NCBI GenBank assembly: GCA_035547155.1
Contig: DASZVJ010000240.1
Coordinates: 1 to 14,382, forward strand
DNA length: 14,382 nucleotides
Direction: 5' to 3'
From: CAZNMF01 sp035547155
GTDB lineage: Bacteria; Acidobacteriota; Vicinamibacteria; Vicinamibacterales; SCN-69-37
Of this stretch, positions 1 through 7,639 are shown one piece after another (position 1 is the first letter of the stretch; each line of letters opens with the position of its first letter). Under the pieces are notes generated by a model that saw nothing but the letters and a program-made list of their open reading frames with translations, did no database searches and was not told the origin of the DNA. Both the position numbers and the translations under genes were made by a program.

Positions 1-9
1 GAGGGGGCG

Positions 10-68
10 GGGGCGGCCACAAGGGCCGCCCCTACGGTCAGTGTAGGGGCCGCCCTTGTGGCGGCCCC
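10..68. repeat. Long intergenic palindrome (26-bp arms)
   Basis: The left arm (10-35) and right arm (43-68) are reverse complements at 24 of 26 positions, with a 7-nt loop (36-42). The core reads GGCCACAAGGGC on the left. The palindrome starts about 15 nt past the stop of the DUF1697 gene on the minus strand, so it could end that transcript, although no T-tract follows. From memory, GTAGGGGC...GCCC palindromes of this kind are dispersed in many environmental genomes as REP/MITE-like units. That comparison is unverified. No transposase is visible. Confidence 0.8.
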
Positions 69-82
69 GTACGTCCTGCCCG

Positions 83-601
83 CTACCCCGCCTCCCCGCA
101 CATCGCCACGAGCTTCGTCACCGTGTTGATGTTGCGCGTCGTCGTCACGCACGCGACCTTCGGCAGCTTGAGCTTCGACGGTCCCATCCCCTCGGGATAG
201 TGGATGTAGACCTCGCGCGCGCCTGCGACGACCTGCTCGCCGGCGGGCCCCGTGAGGCCGTCGAACGCCGCGGCGGAAACCGCCTCGGCGCAGAACATCA
301 CCATCACTCGCGATCCAGACGCATCCGGGAAGGGATTCGCACGCAGTACGCGCCGCAGATCCGGCTCGTCGCGGATGATCACGCCAACCGGCTTGCCCAT
401 CCGCTTCTCGAGCACGCGCTCAAGAGTGGTGCGGGCACGCTCAGCCGCCAGACGGCTGCGGAAGACGACGTTGCCACTCTGGATGTACGTGCGGACGCCG
501 CCGAATCCGGCGTCCGTGCAGAGCGTTGCAAGCTCGCGCATCGGCAGGATACCGGTCCCACCGACGTTGATGGCGCGCAGCAACGCGACGAGCGTGGTCA
601 C
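83..601 (-). CDS. DUF1697 family protein
   Basis: This 172-residue protein has the hallmarks of the DUF1697 family: the N-terminal LLRAINVGG segment (residues 7-15), followed by YIQSGNVVF (residues 39-47). Its length is typical of the family (about 170-185). The biochemical function is not established. The protein is predicted cytosolic, with no signal peptide or membrane segment. The start is GTG at 601, and its bases overlap the TGA stop of the upstream aminotransferase (GTGA). This suggests translational coupling and shared transcription. No clear Shine-Dalgarno is seen, which fits coupling. The stop is TAG at 83-85, and the long palindrome at 10-68 follows. The family assignment is fairly sure; the role is unknown. 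Confidence 0.85.
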   Translation of the reverse strand: MTTLVALLRAINVGGTGILPMRELATLCTDAGFGGVRTYIQSGNVVFRSRLAAERARTTLERVLEKRMGKPVGVIIRDEPDLRRVLRANPFPDASGSRVMVMFCAEAVSAAAFDGLTGPAGEQVVAGAREVYIHYPEGMGPSKLKLPKVACVTTTRNINTVTKLVAMCGEAG

Positions 602-1815
602 CGGACGCTGCTCGAGGCACGCGCGCGCGCCGGATCGACGGGTCGAAGCGCGGCCAGCCGCTCTTCCGCCGCGGCAAGCGTCTCGTCCTTCTTGCAGAAG
701 CAGAACCGCACGTGCGCCCGGCCGTGCGCAGGCGCGCTGAAGAAGCTGCTGCCCGGCACCGCAGCGACGCCGACGTCGGTCACGAGATGCCGTACGAACG
801 CGACGTCGTCCGCGTGACCGAAGTGATCGACGTTGGTCATCACATAGTAGGCGCCGCGCGGATCGTGGCAGAGGAAGCCGGCGCGGCGAAGAATGCCGAG
901 CAGCCGATCGCGCCGGCGCGCATACGACGCGGCGAGCTCTCGGTAGTACGCCGGCGGCGCCTGTAGCGCCGTCGCGGCGGCAGCCTGGAGCGGCGCGGCC
1001 GCACCGACCGTCAGGAAATCATGCACTTTGCGAATCGCGCTCGTCATCGCCGGCGGCGCGATGGCCCAGCCCACGCGCCAGCCGGTGACACTGAACGTCT
1101 TGGAAATGCTGTTGATCGTGACCGTGCGATCCGCCATTCCGTCGAGCGTCGCCATCGGCACGTGCACGGCCTCGTCGTAGACGATGTGCTCGTAGATCTC
1201 GTCGGTCACGGCGATGACGTCCCACCGCTGACACAGGGCCGCAATCAGCGACAGCTCCTCGCGCGTGAATACCTTGCCGGTCGGATTGTTCGGCGTGTTG
1301 ACGACGATCGCCTTCGTCCGGTTCGAGAACGCCGCAGCCAGCTCGTCCGGATCGAATGTCCAATCACCACCGGGCGCCGACGGCGGCCGCAGGCGCACGA
1401 AGCGCGGGATCGCGCCGGACAGGATCGCGTCCGGCCCATAGTTCTCGTAGAACGGCTCGAAGACGATGACCTCGTCGCCGGGATCGACGATCGCCAACAG
1501 CGTCGCGACCATCGTCTCCGTCGAGCCGCAGCAGACCGTGACCTGTCGATCCGCATCGATCGTGAGGCCGTGGCGCCGCGCGACATCGGCCGCAATCGCG
1601 GCACGCAGCGGCGTGCTGCCCCACGTGACGGCGTACTGATTGACGTCGCTGCGAATGGCCTCACACGCGGCGTCCTTCAGCCACTCGGGCGCCGGAAAAT
1701 CCGGAAAGCCCTGCGAGAGGTTGACGGCGCCGTGCGCGAGCGCCTGGCGCGTCATGTCGCGGATGACCGACTCGGTGAAACGGCTCGCCTTTTCTGACGT
1801 TCGGGATCGGCTCAT
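598..1815 (-). CDS. PLP-dependent class I/II aminotransferase (methionine/kynurenine aminotransferase type)
   Basis: This is a fold-type I aminotransferase of 405 residues, a typical length. Visible motifs, numbered from the ATG at 1815, are NLSQGFPDF (about 32-40), NQYA (about 59), the NTPNNPTGK substrate/PLP loop (about 173-181), the TDEIYEH strand, and SISKTFSVTGWRVGW with the Schiff-base lysine near 239. RVHVRFCFCKK near the C terminus carries the carboxylate-binding arginine region. The pattern resembles E. coli YbdL and kynurenine/glutamine transaminase K-like enzymes, which transfer amino groups from methionine, glutamine or aromatic amino acids to 2-oxoacids. The exact substrate cannot be read from sequence. 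The frame stays open upstream to 1887, but those extra codons overlap the upstream gene and lie before the conserved region. The ATG at 1815 is 4 nt past the transglycosylase stop, so the two are probably co-transcribed. The 3' end overlaps the DUF1697 start. Confidence 0.9.
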   Translation of the reverse strand: MSRSRTSEKASRFTESVIRDMTRQALAHGAVNLSQGFPDFPAPEWLKDAACEAIRSDVNQYAVTWGSTPLRAAIAADVARRHGLTIDADRQVTVCCGSTETMVATLLAIVDPGDEVIVFEPFYENYGPDAILSGAIPRFVRLRPPSAPGGDWTFDPDELAAAFSNRTKAIVVNTPNNPTGKVFTREELSLIAALCQRWDVIAVTDEIYEHIVYDEAVHVPMATLDGMADRTVTINSISKTFSVTGWRVGWAIAPPAMTSAIRKVHDFLTVGAAAPLQAAAATALQAPPAYYRELAASYARRRDRLLGILRRAGFLCHDPRGAYYVMTNVDHFGHADDVAFVRHLVTDVGVAAVPGSSFFSAPAHGRAHVRFCFCKKDETLAAAEERLAALRPVDPARARASSSVR

Positions 1816-1819
1816 ACGC

Positions 1820-3970
1820 TCAGCGGGCTGGGACGGCGGCCACCTGACCGGCGCCGTACAGCATCCGGTAGTCCTCGGCGGTGCCAATGATCCGCTTCAC
1901 GTAGTTCTGCGTCTCGGGAAACGGGATGTCGTCGATGAACTCGTCGCGGGCGATGCCGGGCCGCTCCGCGCGCCACCGCGACACGCGGTTCTCACCCGCG
2001 TTGTACGCCGCGAGCGCCGACGCGACGTCGTTGAACTCGCCAATCAAATCCGCGAGATAGGCCGTTCCGATCCGGACGTTGACGTCCGGGTCGGTCAGCT
2101 TCGACGTCGCGAACCGCCGGACGCCGACTTTCGGCGCGTAGCGCCGGCCCGTCGGCGGCACGATCTGCATCAGCCCCCAGGCATTCGCGCCGGATCGGAC
2201 GTCGGCCTGGAAGGTCGACTCCTGCGCGACGAGCGCGACGACGAGGAACGGATCGAGGTGGTGCTGCTCCGAAGAACGCCGGATCAAATCCCAGTGCGCG
2301 ACGGGAAAAATGACGCGCAGGATCTCGCGCGGCAGCTCTTCGCCGCCGTCGGCCATGAACTGCGGATAGGCGCGGCGCATGGCCGTGATCGCGCCGCGCA
2401 AATCGCCCTTGCGATTGAGCGCATAGGCGAGCGTCGCATCGAGCAGCGGCGACGCGCCGGTCTCGAGCTTCGCCTTCTGCACCTCCGCGATCGCGTCGTC
2501 GTACAGACCGACCGCGAGCAGACGCTGAATCAACGGCGCGCTGGCCGGTGGCGTGCCGGCGGCGATCGCCAGGGCGGGCTCCCGGCGCGCAGAGGCTAGC
2601 AGGACTGCGGCACGGTCGGCGCCGAGGCGATCGAGCGCCCGCGACGCTTCTCGGCCGTAGTACGAGTTGCGGTAGTCGGCGATCACACGGCGGTAGGCGC
2701 CGACGGCTTCTTCGTGCGCGCCGATCGCCTCGTACGAGCGCGCGGTCCAATACAGCCACGACGGACGATAATCCGAACGACGCAGCGTCGACGCGGCCGA
2801 CTCGAACAGACGGATGGTGTCGCGCGGATTGCCGCTCTTGTACGCCCACCAGCCCGCACGCCACGCGGCGCGATCGGCGAAGGCACCGGACGGAAACGCC
2901 GCGAACATCCGCGCGAAGACGTCGGCGGCTTTGGCGTCGTCGTTGGCGAGGATGTAGTACGTCCCGAGATCGTTCAGCGCCGACTCGGCGAGCGGCGCGC
3001 CAGGATGGTCGGCGACGAACTGCCAGACCGCCGCGACATACTCGTCGTCGCGGTTCAGGCCGCGTAGCGCAGCGAGATACACAAACGCCGCCTCGTCGTG
3101 TGATCCCGGTGCGTTGGCGAGATAGGCCCGAAGCGCGTCTCGCGCCGAGGCAAACCGCCGCTGGCCGACGTCGCATTGCGCAAGACGCAAGTCCAGCGGC
3201 CAACGATCGTCGCCAGTGGCGCGGCCGCGGAGTGCCTCGAACGCCTTGCGCGCGTCCGCGTACCGGCGTGCCGCGAACAGCGTCTCCGCACGCTTCGACT
3301 CGAGCGCGTCGCGATCGGCGACCTGGTCGCGACCGAGCCTCGTCAGCGCGACGTCCGCGTCGGACGCTTCGGACGACAGTGGCAGATCGTAGTAGACCTT
3401 CGCATAGGCGGCGCGCGCGGCTGATTCGTCGCCGGCGCGTTCGGCGGCCTGGCCTAGACGCATGTACGCCAGCGAGGGACTCGAGATGCGCTGCTTCGTC
3501 AGCGCATCGTACGCCGCCGCCGCGTCGACCCAGTTGCCGGCGACCGCCGAGGCGTCGCCGAGCAACCACCACGCCGATTCGCCGAGCGCGCCGCTGCCGG
3601 AACGATCGAGTATCAATCGCGCCGCATTGATCGCACGATCGTACTTGCCGGTCGCCAGATACGCGCGCCCGAGATAGAGCTGCGCATAGCTGCCGAGAGT
3701 CGAGTCACCGGTCGCACGGACCAGAACAGGGATGGCATCCTCGGCACGGCCAGCCGAAATCATCGCGACGGCCCGCGCAAGCTCGGACGGCGCGACGGCA
3801 TCCGTCGACGGCGCGAGCCAGAGGTCGTCGGCAGCGAACGCGGGCGCCTGCGCCAGCACCACATCCGACGGCGCCTGGAGCGATCGCATGAGCCCCGCGC
3901 CGCACACCCACACCGCCACGGCGCTGCCAAGAGCTCCGGCGCTGATGCGGCGAATGACGCGTGCGGTCAT
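1820..3970 (-). CDS. Slt70-type soluble lytic murein transglycosylase
   Basis: This is a peptidoglycan lytic transglycosylase, which cleaves MurNAc-GlcNAc bonds with 1,6-anhydroMurNAc formation. From the ATG at 3970 it has about 716 residues, close to or slightly longer than Slt70-type enzymes. The N terminus has basic residues and a hydrophobic stretch (ISAGALGSAVAVWVCGAGL), a signal peptide or anchor pointing to export to the periplasm. The middle (about 60-540) is alpha-helical and TPR-like, with repeated A..LG.AY/A..AY patterns. The C-terminal SLT domain (about 565-705) has VAQESTF with catalytic Glu near 584, GLMQI, AYNAGENRV and ETQNYV, all standard for family 1. A GTG at 4006 would add 12 residues, but those codons lie in the heptad repeat at 3975-3995, so the ATG is preferred. 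No strong ribosome binding site is seen for either. The aminotransferase follows 4 nt after the stop. Confidence 0.9.
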   Translation of the reverse strand: MTARVIRRISAGALGSAVAVWVCGAGLMRSLQAPSDVVLAQAPAFAADDLWLAPSTDAVAPSELARAVAMISAGRAEDAIPVLVRATGDSTLGSYAQLYLGRAYLATGKYDRAINAARLILDRSGSGALGESAWWLLGDASAVAGNWVDAAAAYDALTKQRISSPSLAYMRLGQAAERAGDESAARAAYAKVYYDLPLSSEASDADVALTRLGRDQVADRDALESKRAETLFAARRYADARKAFEALRGRATGDDRWPLDLRLAQCDVGQRRFASARDALRAYLANAPGSHDEAAFVYLAALRGLNRDDEYVAAVWQFVADHPGAPLAESALNDLGTYYILANDDAKAADVFARMFAAFPSGAFADRAAWRAGWWAYKSGNPRDTIRLFESAASTLRRSDYRPSWLYWTARSYEAIGAHEEAVGAYRRVIADYRNSYYGREASRALDRLGADRAAVLLASARREPALAIAAGTPPASAPLIQRLLAVGLYDDAIAEVQKAKLETGASPLLDATLAYALNRKGDLRGAITAMRRAYPQFMADGGEELPREILRVIFPVAHWDLIRRSSEQHHLDPFLVVALVAQESTFQADVRSGANAWGLMQIVPPTGRRYAPKVGVRRFATSKLTDPDVNVRIGTAYLADLIGEFNDVASALAAYNAGENRVSRWRAERPGIARDEFIDDIPFPETQNYVKRIIGTAEDYRMLYGAGQVAAVPAR

Positions 3971-3974
3971 CGAT

Positions 3975-3995
3975 AACTTCGAACTTTGAACGTCG
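3975..3995. repeat. Heptad repeat, three 7-bp words
   Basis: Three consecutive 7-mers in exact 7-nt phase, of the form AAC(T/G)T(C/T)G, begin with AACTTCG. The array sits against the start of the transglycosylase gene. It is either the 5' untranslated leader (start at 3970) or the first codons (start at 4006). The AACTTCG word recurs in the much larger array at 13533-13615, and AACTTCT occurs in the one at 4834-4917. Confidence 0.6.
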
Positions 3996-4008
3996 ACATT
4001 GCTCACGT

Positions 4009-4031
4009 CGCCCCGAGCCTGTCGAGGGGCG
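4009..4031. repeat. Small GC hairpin with GAGCCTGTCGA loop
   Basis: CGCCCC (4009-4014) pairs with GGGGCG (4026-4031) around an 11-nt loop reading GAGCCTGTCGA. From memory it resembles the CCCTGAGCCTGTCGAAGGG palindrome scattered through many environmental bacterial genomes; this is not verified here. It lies between the GAF gene stop (4038) and the transglycosylase start, and could act as a weak terminator or processing site. No T-tract is present. Confidence 0.55.
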
Positions 4032-4037
4032 AACTTC

Positions 4038-4751
4038 CTAAGACGGTCCGGCGAGCACCTCGACCGTGCGCAACGACGTCACAGTCTCGAGCCGGGCGGA
4101 CGCATGACGGACGAGCACTTCGACGTGCTGGGCCCACACCGGCTCGCCGGGCTGCGCGCCGGTGCGCTCCAATCCCTCCACATAGACGACCGCGACGACT
4201 TCCTGGCCGACGACGATCGGGATGACCTGTCCGACGTGGCCGGCCGGTACGCGCATGAACGGCGGCACGCGCGTGTCGATGCGCTCGACGGCGGGAATCT
4301 TGGCGGGCTGCCGGACTTCAATCGCGCCCGCGATGAGCGGCGAGCCTTCAATCGCAACGTCGACGGGCTCGAGGCCGGGACCGAAGCCGTGATGACGGTA
4401 CCGCCGCAACATGCCGCCGTCGACGAGCATCATCGCCACGCGCGACGCTTCACCGGACGCGCCGTCCGTCAACGCCTCGAGGATGCCGCGCAAGGTCGTC
4501 GCCGCATCGAGATTCCGCATCGCCGCGACGACGCGCGCGATCAGATCGTGGCGGGCGTGCTCACCGCCGCGCGCGACAGCGCGCGCGATCTCGACACCGG
4601 CGCGCTCGACGTCCACGCGGCTCGTGTGCGGCTCCCCTTCGACGACGCGCAGGAGATCCGACGCGAGCGCCTGCAGCCGGACGTCCGTGTCCTGCCGGAC
4701 GCTGGCCAGAAACCGATCGATCGCGTCTCGTACCTGCCGATCCCGAGGCAT
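4038..4751 (-). CDS. GAF-domain-like protein, function unknown
   Basis: This 237-residue soluble protein has no signal peptide. Residues 1-75 are charged and helical. From about 80 to 225 the pattern is that of a GAF sensor fold: an AMMLVDGGMLRRYRHHGFGP segment, then IEGSPLIAGAIEVRQPAKIP, then GQVIPIVVGQEVVAVVYVEG, closing with a long helix. These match the strand-helix order of GAF domains, which bind small ligands or act as dimerising sensors. No kinase, cyclase or DNA-binding domain is attached, so its output partner is unknown. The ATG at 4751 is the only good start. A CATAAT box lies 11-16 nt upstream on the minus strand, beside a TGCCGC/GCGGCA dyad. It may share a transcript with the transglycosylase 67 nt downstream, but a hairpin lies between them. 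The GAF call is a pattern-level judgement. Confidence 0.65.
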   Translation of the reverse strand: MPRDRQVRDAIDRFLASVRQDTDVRLQALASDLLRVVEGEPHTSRVDVERAGVEIARAVARGGEHARHDLIARVVAAMRNLDAATTLRGILEALTDGASGEASRVAMMLVDGGMLRRYRHHGFGPGLEPVDVAIEGSPLIAGAIEVRQPAKIPAVERIDTRVPPFMRVPAGHVGQVIPIVVGQEVVAVVYVEGLERTGAQPGEPVWAQHVEVLVRHASARLETVTSLRTVEVLAGPS

Positions 4752-4766
4752 GGTGTGCGTCCATTA

Positions 4767-4785
4767 TGCCGCACCGATCGCGGCA
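4767..4785. promoter_or_regulatory. Short dyad upstream of the GAF gene
   Basis: TGCCGC (4767-4772) and GCGGCA (4780-4785) form a 6-bp inverted repeat with a 7-bp spacer, 15 nt upstream of the GAF gene start. On the minus strand it abuts a CATAAT -10-like box (4763-4768). It could be an operator; no -35 box is convincing. Confidence 0.3.
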
Positions 4786-4833
4786 CGTACAGAGGCTATC
4801 GGCTTGTGGCGGGACGGATACAGGAGACGAGAC

Positions 4834-4917
4834 ACGAAAAGTGAAAAGTGAAAAGCCAAAAGCCAGAAGTCGGGAGCGTGCCGGCTCCAAACTTCTGGCT
4901 TCTGGCTTCGAACTTCT
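4834..4917. repeat. Heptad-phased inverted repeat array (12 words)
   Basis: Twelve 7-bp words run in unbroken 7-nt phase for 84 bp. The left words are of the GTGAAAA/GCCAAAA type and the right words of the GGCTTCT/AACTTCT type. The right half is largely the reverse complement of the left: AAGCCAGAAGT (4860-4870) pairs exactly with ACTTCTGGCTT (4891-4901). Inside, GGAGC (4873-4877) pairs with GCTCC (4884-4888). The array starts about 10 nt beyond the xylA stop and ends about 80 nt before the GAF gene start. Confidence 0.8.
4840..4901 (-). terminator. Probable terminator of the xyl operon
   Basis: Read on the minus strand just after the xylA stop (4928), an 11-bp perfect stem (4901-4891 with 4870-4860) with an inner 5-bp stem is followed by a T-rich run made of TTTTC/TTTTG blocks. 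That is the layout of an intrinsic terminator, though the T-run is interrupted and the loop is long. The structure is part of the heptad array. Confidence 0.45.
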
Positions 4918-4927
4918 CACGTTTCTG

Positions 4928-6094
4928 TTATCGAGCTCCCAGGAGCACCTCGATCGTCAGCTGATCGAGCCGCTCGTAGTTCAGGCCGCGGGAGGCCAGG
5001 ACTTTGCGGTCGAGGTTGGCGTTGAGGACCGCGTCGCGGGTGGCAGCCGAGTAGCTCGAGAACGACGGCGCGGGCTGGCCCGGCTTGTGGGCGTCCTGGA
5101 CGATCGCCTGGATCTCGGCGTCGGCGTTCCAGCGCGCGGCCTTCTCCTTGAGGATCAGGTACGTCCGCATGCAGCCCTTCGCGAACTCCTTGACGCCGTT
5201 GTAGTCCTCGGTGCGGTACGCGTGCGCGTCGAAGTGCCGCGGGCCGTCGTAGCCGACGTCCTCGAGGAACTTGACGAGGAAGAACGCGGCCTTCGGATTC
5301 GCGGCGCCGAAGCGGAAGTCCTGATCGTAGCGGCCGATCACCTGGTCGTTCAGATCGATGTGGAAGAGTTTGCCGGCTTCGTGCGCCTGACCGACGGCGT
5401 GCACGAAGTTCAAGCCCGCCATCGTCTCGTGCGCGACTTCGGGATTGAGACCGACCAGCTCGGGATGCGCGAGCGTCGGGATCAGCCCGAGATAGTTGCC
5501 GGTCGTCGCCATGTAGATGTCGCCGCGCGGCTCGTTCGGCTTGGCCTCGAGCGCAAAGCGATAGCCGTACTTCTTGTCGATCGAGTACTCGCACAGGAAG
5601 TTGATGGCCTCGCGCAGCCGCTTGACGGCCTCGTCCGGCCGGCGGCACGCGTCGGTCTCGGTGCCCTCACGTCCGCCCCACAGCACGAAGATCTTCGCGC
5701 CGAGCTCGGCGCCGAGATCCATCGCGCGCAGCGTCTTCTGCACGGCGAACGCGCGGACGGCCGGATCGTTGGCCGTGAACGCGCCATCGCGGAAGACGGG
5801 ATCGGTGAAGAGCGAGACGGTCGCCATCGGGACGACGAGGTGCGCGGCCTCGCACGCCTTCTTGAACTCGCGGACGATCGTGTCGCGCTCGCTCGGCGTC
5901 GCGTCGATCGGCACGAGGTCGTTGTCGTGCAGGTTCACGCCCCACGCCCCCACTTCGCCGAGCATCGCGGCAAGGTCGTTCGGATTGCGCTGCTCGCGTA
6001 CGGGCCCGCCGAACGGGTCGCGGCCAACGTTGCCGACGGTCCAAAGGCCAAACGAGAACTTGTGCTCGGGTCGTGGGGTATACGCGTTCGACAT
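4928..6094 (-). CDS. xylA: Xylose isomerase (class I, Streptomyces type)
   Basis: The enzyme interconverts D-xylose and D-xylulose (and glucose/fructose) using two divalent metals, in the cytoplasm. The 388-residue length matches the short class I actinobacterial form. From the ATG at 6094, every key residue falls two positions after the Streptomyces numbering: His56 and Asp59 (LHDNDLVP), Phe96, Trp139 (FVLWGGREG), Glu183/Lys185 (LEAKPNEP), Glu219/His222 (PEVAHETM), Asp247, Asp257/Asp259 (YDQDFRFG) and Asp289 (HFDAHAYRTED). All are present, so the enzyme should be active. The segment after Asp289 reads AHAY where Streptomyces has FKPP. The ATG at 6094 has AGGTGAG ten nt upstream; an in-frame GTG at 6109 is less likely. 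It is the last gene of the operon, 15 nt after xylB, with the heptad hairpin downstream. Confidence 0.96.
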   Translation of the reverse strand: MSNAYTPRPEHKFSFGLWTVGNVGRDPFGGPVREQRNPNDLAAMLGEVGAWGVNLHDNDLVPIDATPSERDTIVREFKKACEAAHLVVPMATVSLFTDPVFRDGAFTANDPAVRAFAVQKTLRAMDLGAELGAKIFVLWGGREGTETDACRRPDEAVKRLREAINFLCEYSIDKKYGYRFALEAKPNEPRGDIYMATTGNYLGLIPTLAHPELVGLNPEVAHETMAGLNFVHAVGQAHEAGKLFHIDLNDQVIGRYDQDFRFGAANPKAAFFLVKFLEDVGYDGPRHFDAHAYRTEDYNGVKEFAKGCMRTYLILKEKAARWNADAEIQAIVQDAHKPGQPAPSFSSYSAATRDAVLNANLDRKVLASRGLNYERLDQLTIEVLLGAR

Positions 6095-6104
6095 GGGTTG
6101 CACT

Positions 6105-6111
6105 CTCACCT
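6105..6111 (-). promoter_or_regulatory. Ribosome binding site deciding the xylA start
   Basis: On the minus strand AGGTGAG lies 10 nt before the ATG at 6094 and overlaps the TAG stop of xylB (6110-6112). This favours 6094 over the GTG at 6109 and suggests translational coupling with xylB. Confidence 0.7.
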
Positions 6112-7612
6112 ACACGGAAGTGGCGCCGCGAAAGATTTCGCGGAGCGCCGGGTAAATGCGGCGATATTCCACGTAGCGCCGCGCCATCGTCCCGGTCGTC
6201 GCGGCATCGGCGCGCGTCACGCCCGCGGTGCGCACGATGCGATCGCAGGCCTCGTCGACCGACGGCCAGAGGCCCGCGCCGACACCGGCCAGCACAGCCG
6301 CGCCGTACGCTGCGCCTTCCTCGGCCGCGACGGTCTCGACGGGATGGGCGTACACGGCGGCCTGAATCTCGCGCCACAGCGCGGAGCGCGCGCCGCCGCC
6401 GCCAACGCGCACGCGCGTGATCGGCACGCTGAGCTCGTCGAAGATCCCGAACGTGTCCTTGAGACTGAACGCCACGCCCTCGAGCACCGCGCGCACGACG
6501 TGCCCGCGCGTGTGGCTCGCGGCGAGCCCGACGAGCGCGGCGCGGACGTCGGGATCGGTGTGCGGCGTGCGCTCCCCCATCAGATACGGCGCCCACAGCA
6601 CGCCGTCGGCTCCCGCCGGCACGGCCGCGGCTTCCTTCGTCATCCGCTCGTACGCGGCGTCATCGGATCCGTACTGCCACTGATCGCGGATCCAGCGCAG
6701 CGACAGCCCGGCGGCCTGCGTGACGCCCATCACGTGCCAGCGTCCGGGAATCGCATGACAGAACGTGTGGATGCGGCCCTTGCGATCGAGCGCAGGGCTG
6801 TCGGTCGCGGCAAAGACGACGCCGGAGGTGCCGATGGTGACGCTGACGGCGCCCGGGCGCGTGATGCCCATGCCGACGGCACCGGCCGCCTGATCGCCCG
6901 CGCCGGCAACGATCGGCGTGCCCGCAATCAAGCCTGTGGCCGCCGCGGCCGACGCCGACACATGCGCGGAGACCGCCGGCGACTCGAAGACCTCCGGGAG
7001 GATCGACGCGTCGAGGCCTGCGGCCTTTACGATCTCGCTCGACCACTGCCGGCGCGCGACGTCGAGAATGAGCGTGCCGGACGCGTCCGCGACGTCGATC
7101 GCGAACGCGCCGCTGAGCCGGTAGCGGACGTAGTCCTTCGGCAGCAGCACGTGGCGCACGCGCTTCCAGATCTCCGGCTCGTGCGTGCGCACCCACAGCA
7201 GCTTCGTGAGCGTGAAGTTGGTGAGCGCCGGATTGGACGTGAGCTCGAGCAGGCGCGCGGGGCCGATCTCGCGATCGAGCCAACGGCACTCTTCCGCCGT
7301 CCGCTGATCGCACCAGATGATCGACGGCCGCAGCACCTCGCCGCGCTCGTCGAGGAGGACCGCGCCGTGCATCTGGCCGGACAGGCCGATGCACGCGATG
7401 TCACGCGCGGCGACGCGGCTGTCGGCAAGCACCGCGCGCACGGCTTCCTGTGCCGCGCGCCACCAGTCGGCCGGATCCTGCTCCGCCCACGCGGGTCCCG
7501 GCGAGCGGAACGGCGCGTGCGGGCTCGTGGCCGACGCGACGATCGCGCCCGTGTCGTCGATGAGCAGCGCGCGCGAGCCGCTCGTACCGATATCGATGCC
7601 CAGCACCGGCAT
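6110..7612 (-). CDS. xylB: Xylulokinase
   Basis: This FGGY-family sugar kinase phosphorylates D-xylulose to xylulose 5-phosphate with ATP in the cytoplasm. It has 500 residues, normal for the family. The N-terminal phosphate loop GIDIGTS is at residues 5-11. The xylulokinase signature GLSGQMHG is at 76-83, WCDQRT at 100-105, and the catalytic Asp240 lies in AGAGDQAAGAVG. GTSGVVFA is at 261-268, and a glycine-rich VGGGGARSALW motif typical of the C-terminal ATP-binding half follows. GLSGQMHG distinguishes xylulokinase from glycerol or gluconate kinases. The ATG at 7612 has a GAGGAG site 8 nt upstream. The gene is 27 nt after the TIM-barrel gene and 15 nt before xylA, so the operon is clear. 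Confidence 0.95.
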   Translation of the reverse strand: MPVLGIDIGTSGSRALLIDDTGAIVASATSPHAPFRSPGPAWAEQDPADWWRAAQEAVRAVLADSRVAARDIACIGLSGQMHGAVLLDERGEVLRPSIIWCDQRTAEECRWLDREIGPARLLELTSNPALTNFTLTKLLWVRTHEPEIWKRVRHVLLPKDYVRYRLSGAFAIDVADASGTLILDVARRQWSSEIVKAAGLDASILPEVFESPAVSAHVSASAAAATGLIAGTPIVAGAGDQAAGAVGMGITRPGAVSVTIGTSGVVFAATDSPALDRKGRIHTFCHAIPGRWHVMGVTQAAGLSLRWIRDQWQYGSDDAAYERMTKEAAAVPAGADGVLWAPYLMGERTPHTDPDVRAALVGLAASHTRGHVVRAVLEGVAFSLKDTFGIFDELSVPITRVRVGGGGARSALWREIQAAVYAHPVETVAAEEGAAYGAAVLAGVGAGLWPSVDEACDRIVRTAGVTRADAATTGTMARRYVEYRRIYPALREIFRGATSV

Positions 7613-7620
7613 GATCGCGT

Positions 7621-7626
7621 CTCCTC
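7621..7626 (-). promoter_or_regulatory. Strong ribosome binding site of xylB
   Basis: GAGGAG on the minus strand lies 8 nt before the ATG at 7612, in the 27-nt gap after the TIM-barrel gene. It fixes the xylB start. Confidence 0.75.
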
Positions 7627-7639
7627 GTCCCGCCGCGAT

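Noticed and set aside
1640..3630. Plus-strand open frames of 319 and 360 codons opposite the transglycosylase
   Set aside because: They are Arg-rich shadows of the sense gene, with no start context or conserved motif.
4831..4930. CRISPR array or ordinary tandem repeat
   Set aside because: Units are only 7 bp, without spacers, and change into their reverse complement midway, so neither CRISPR nor a simple microsatellite fits.
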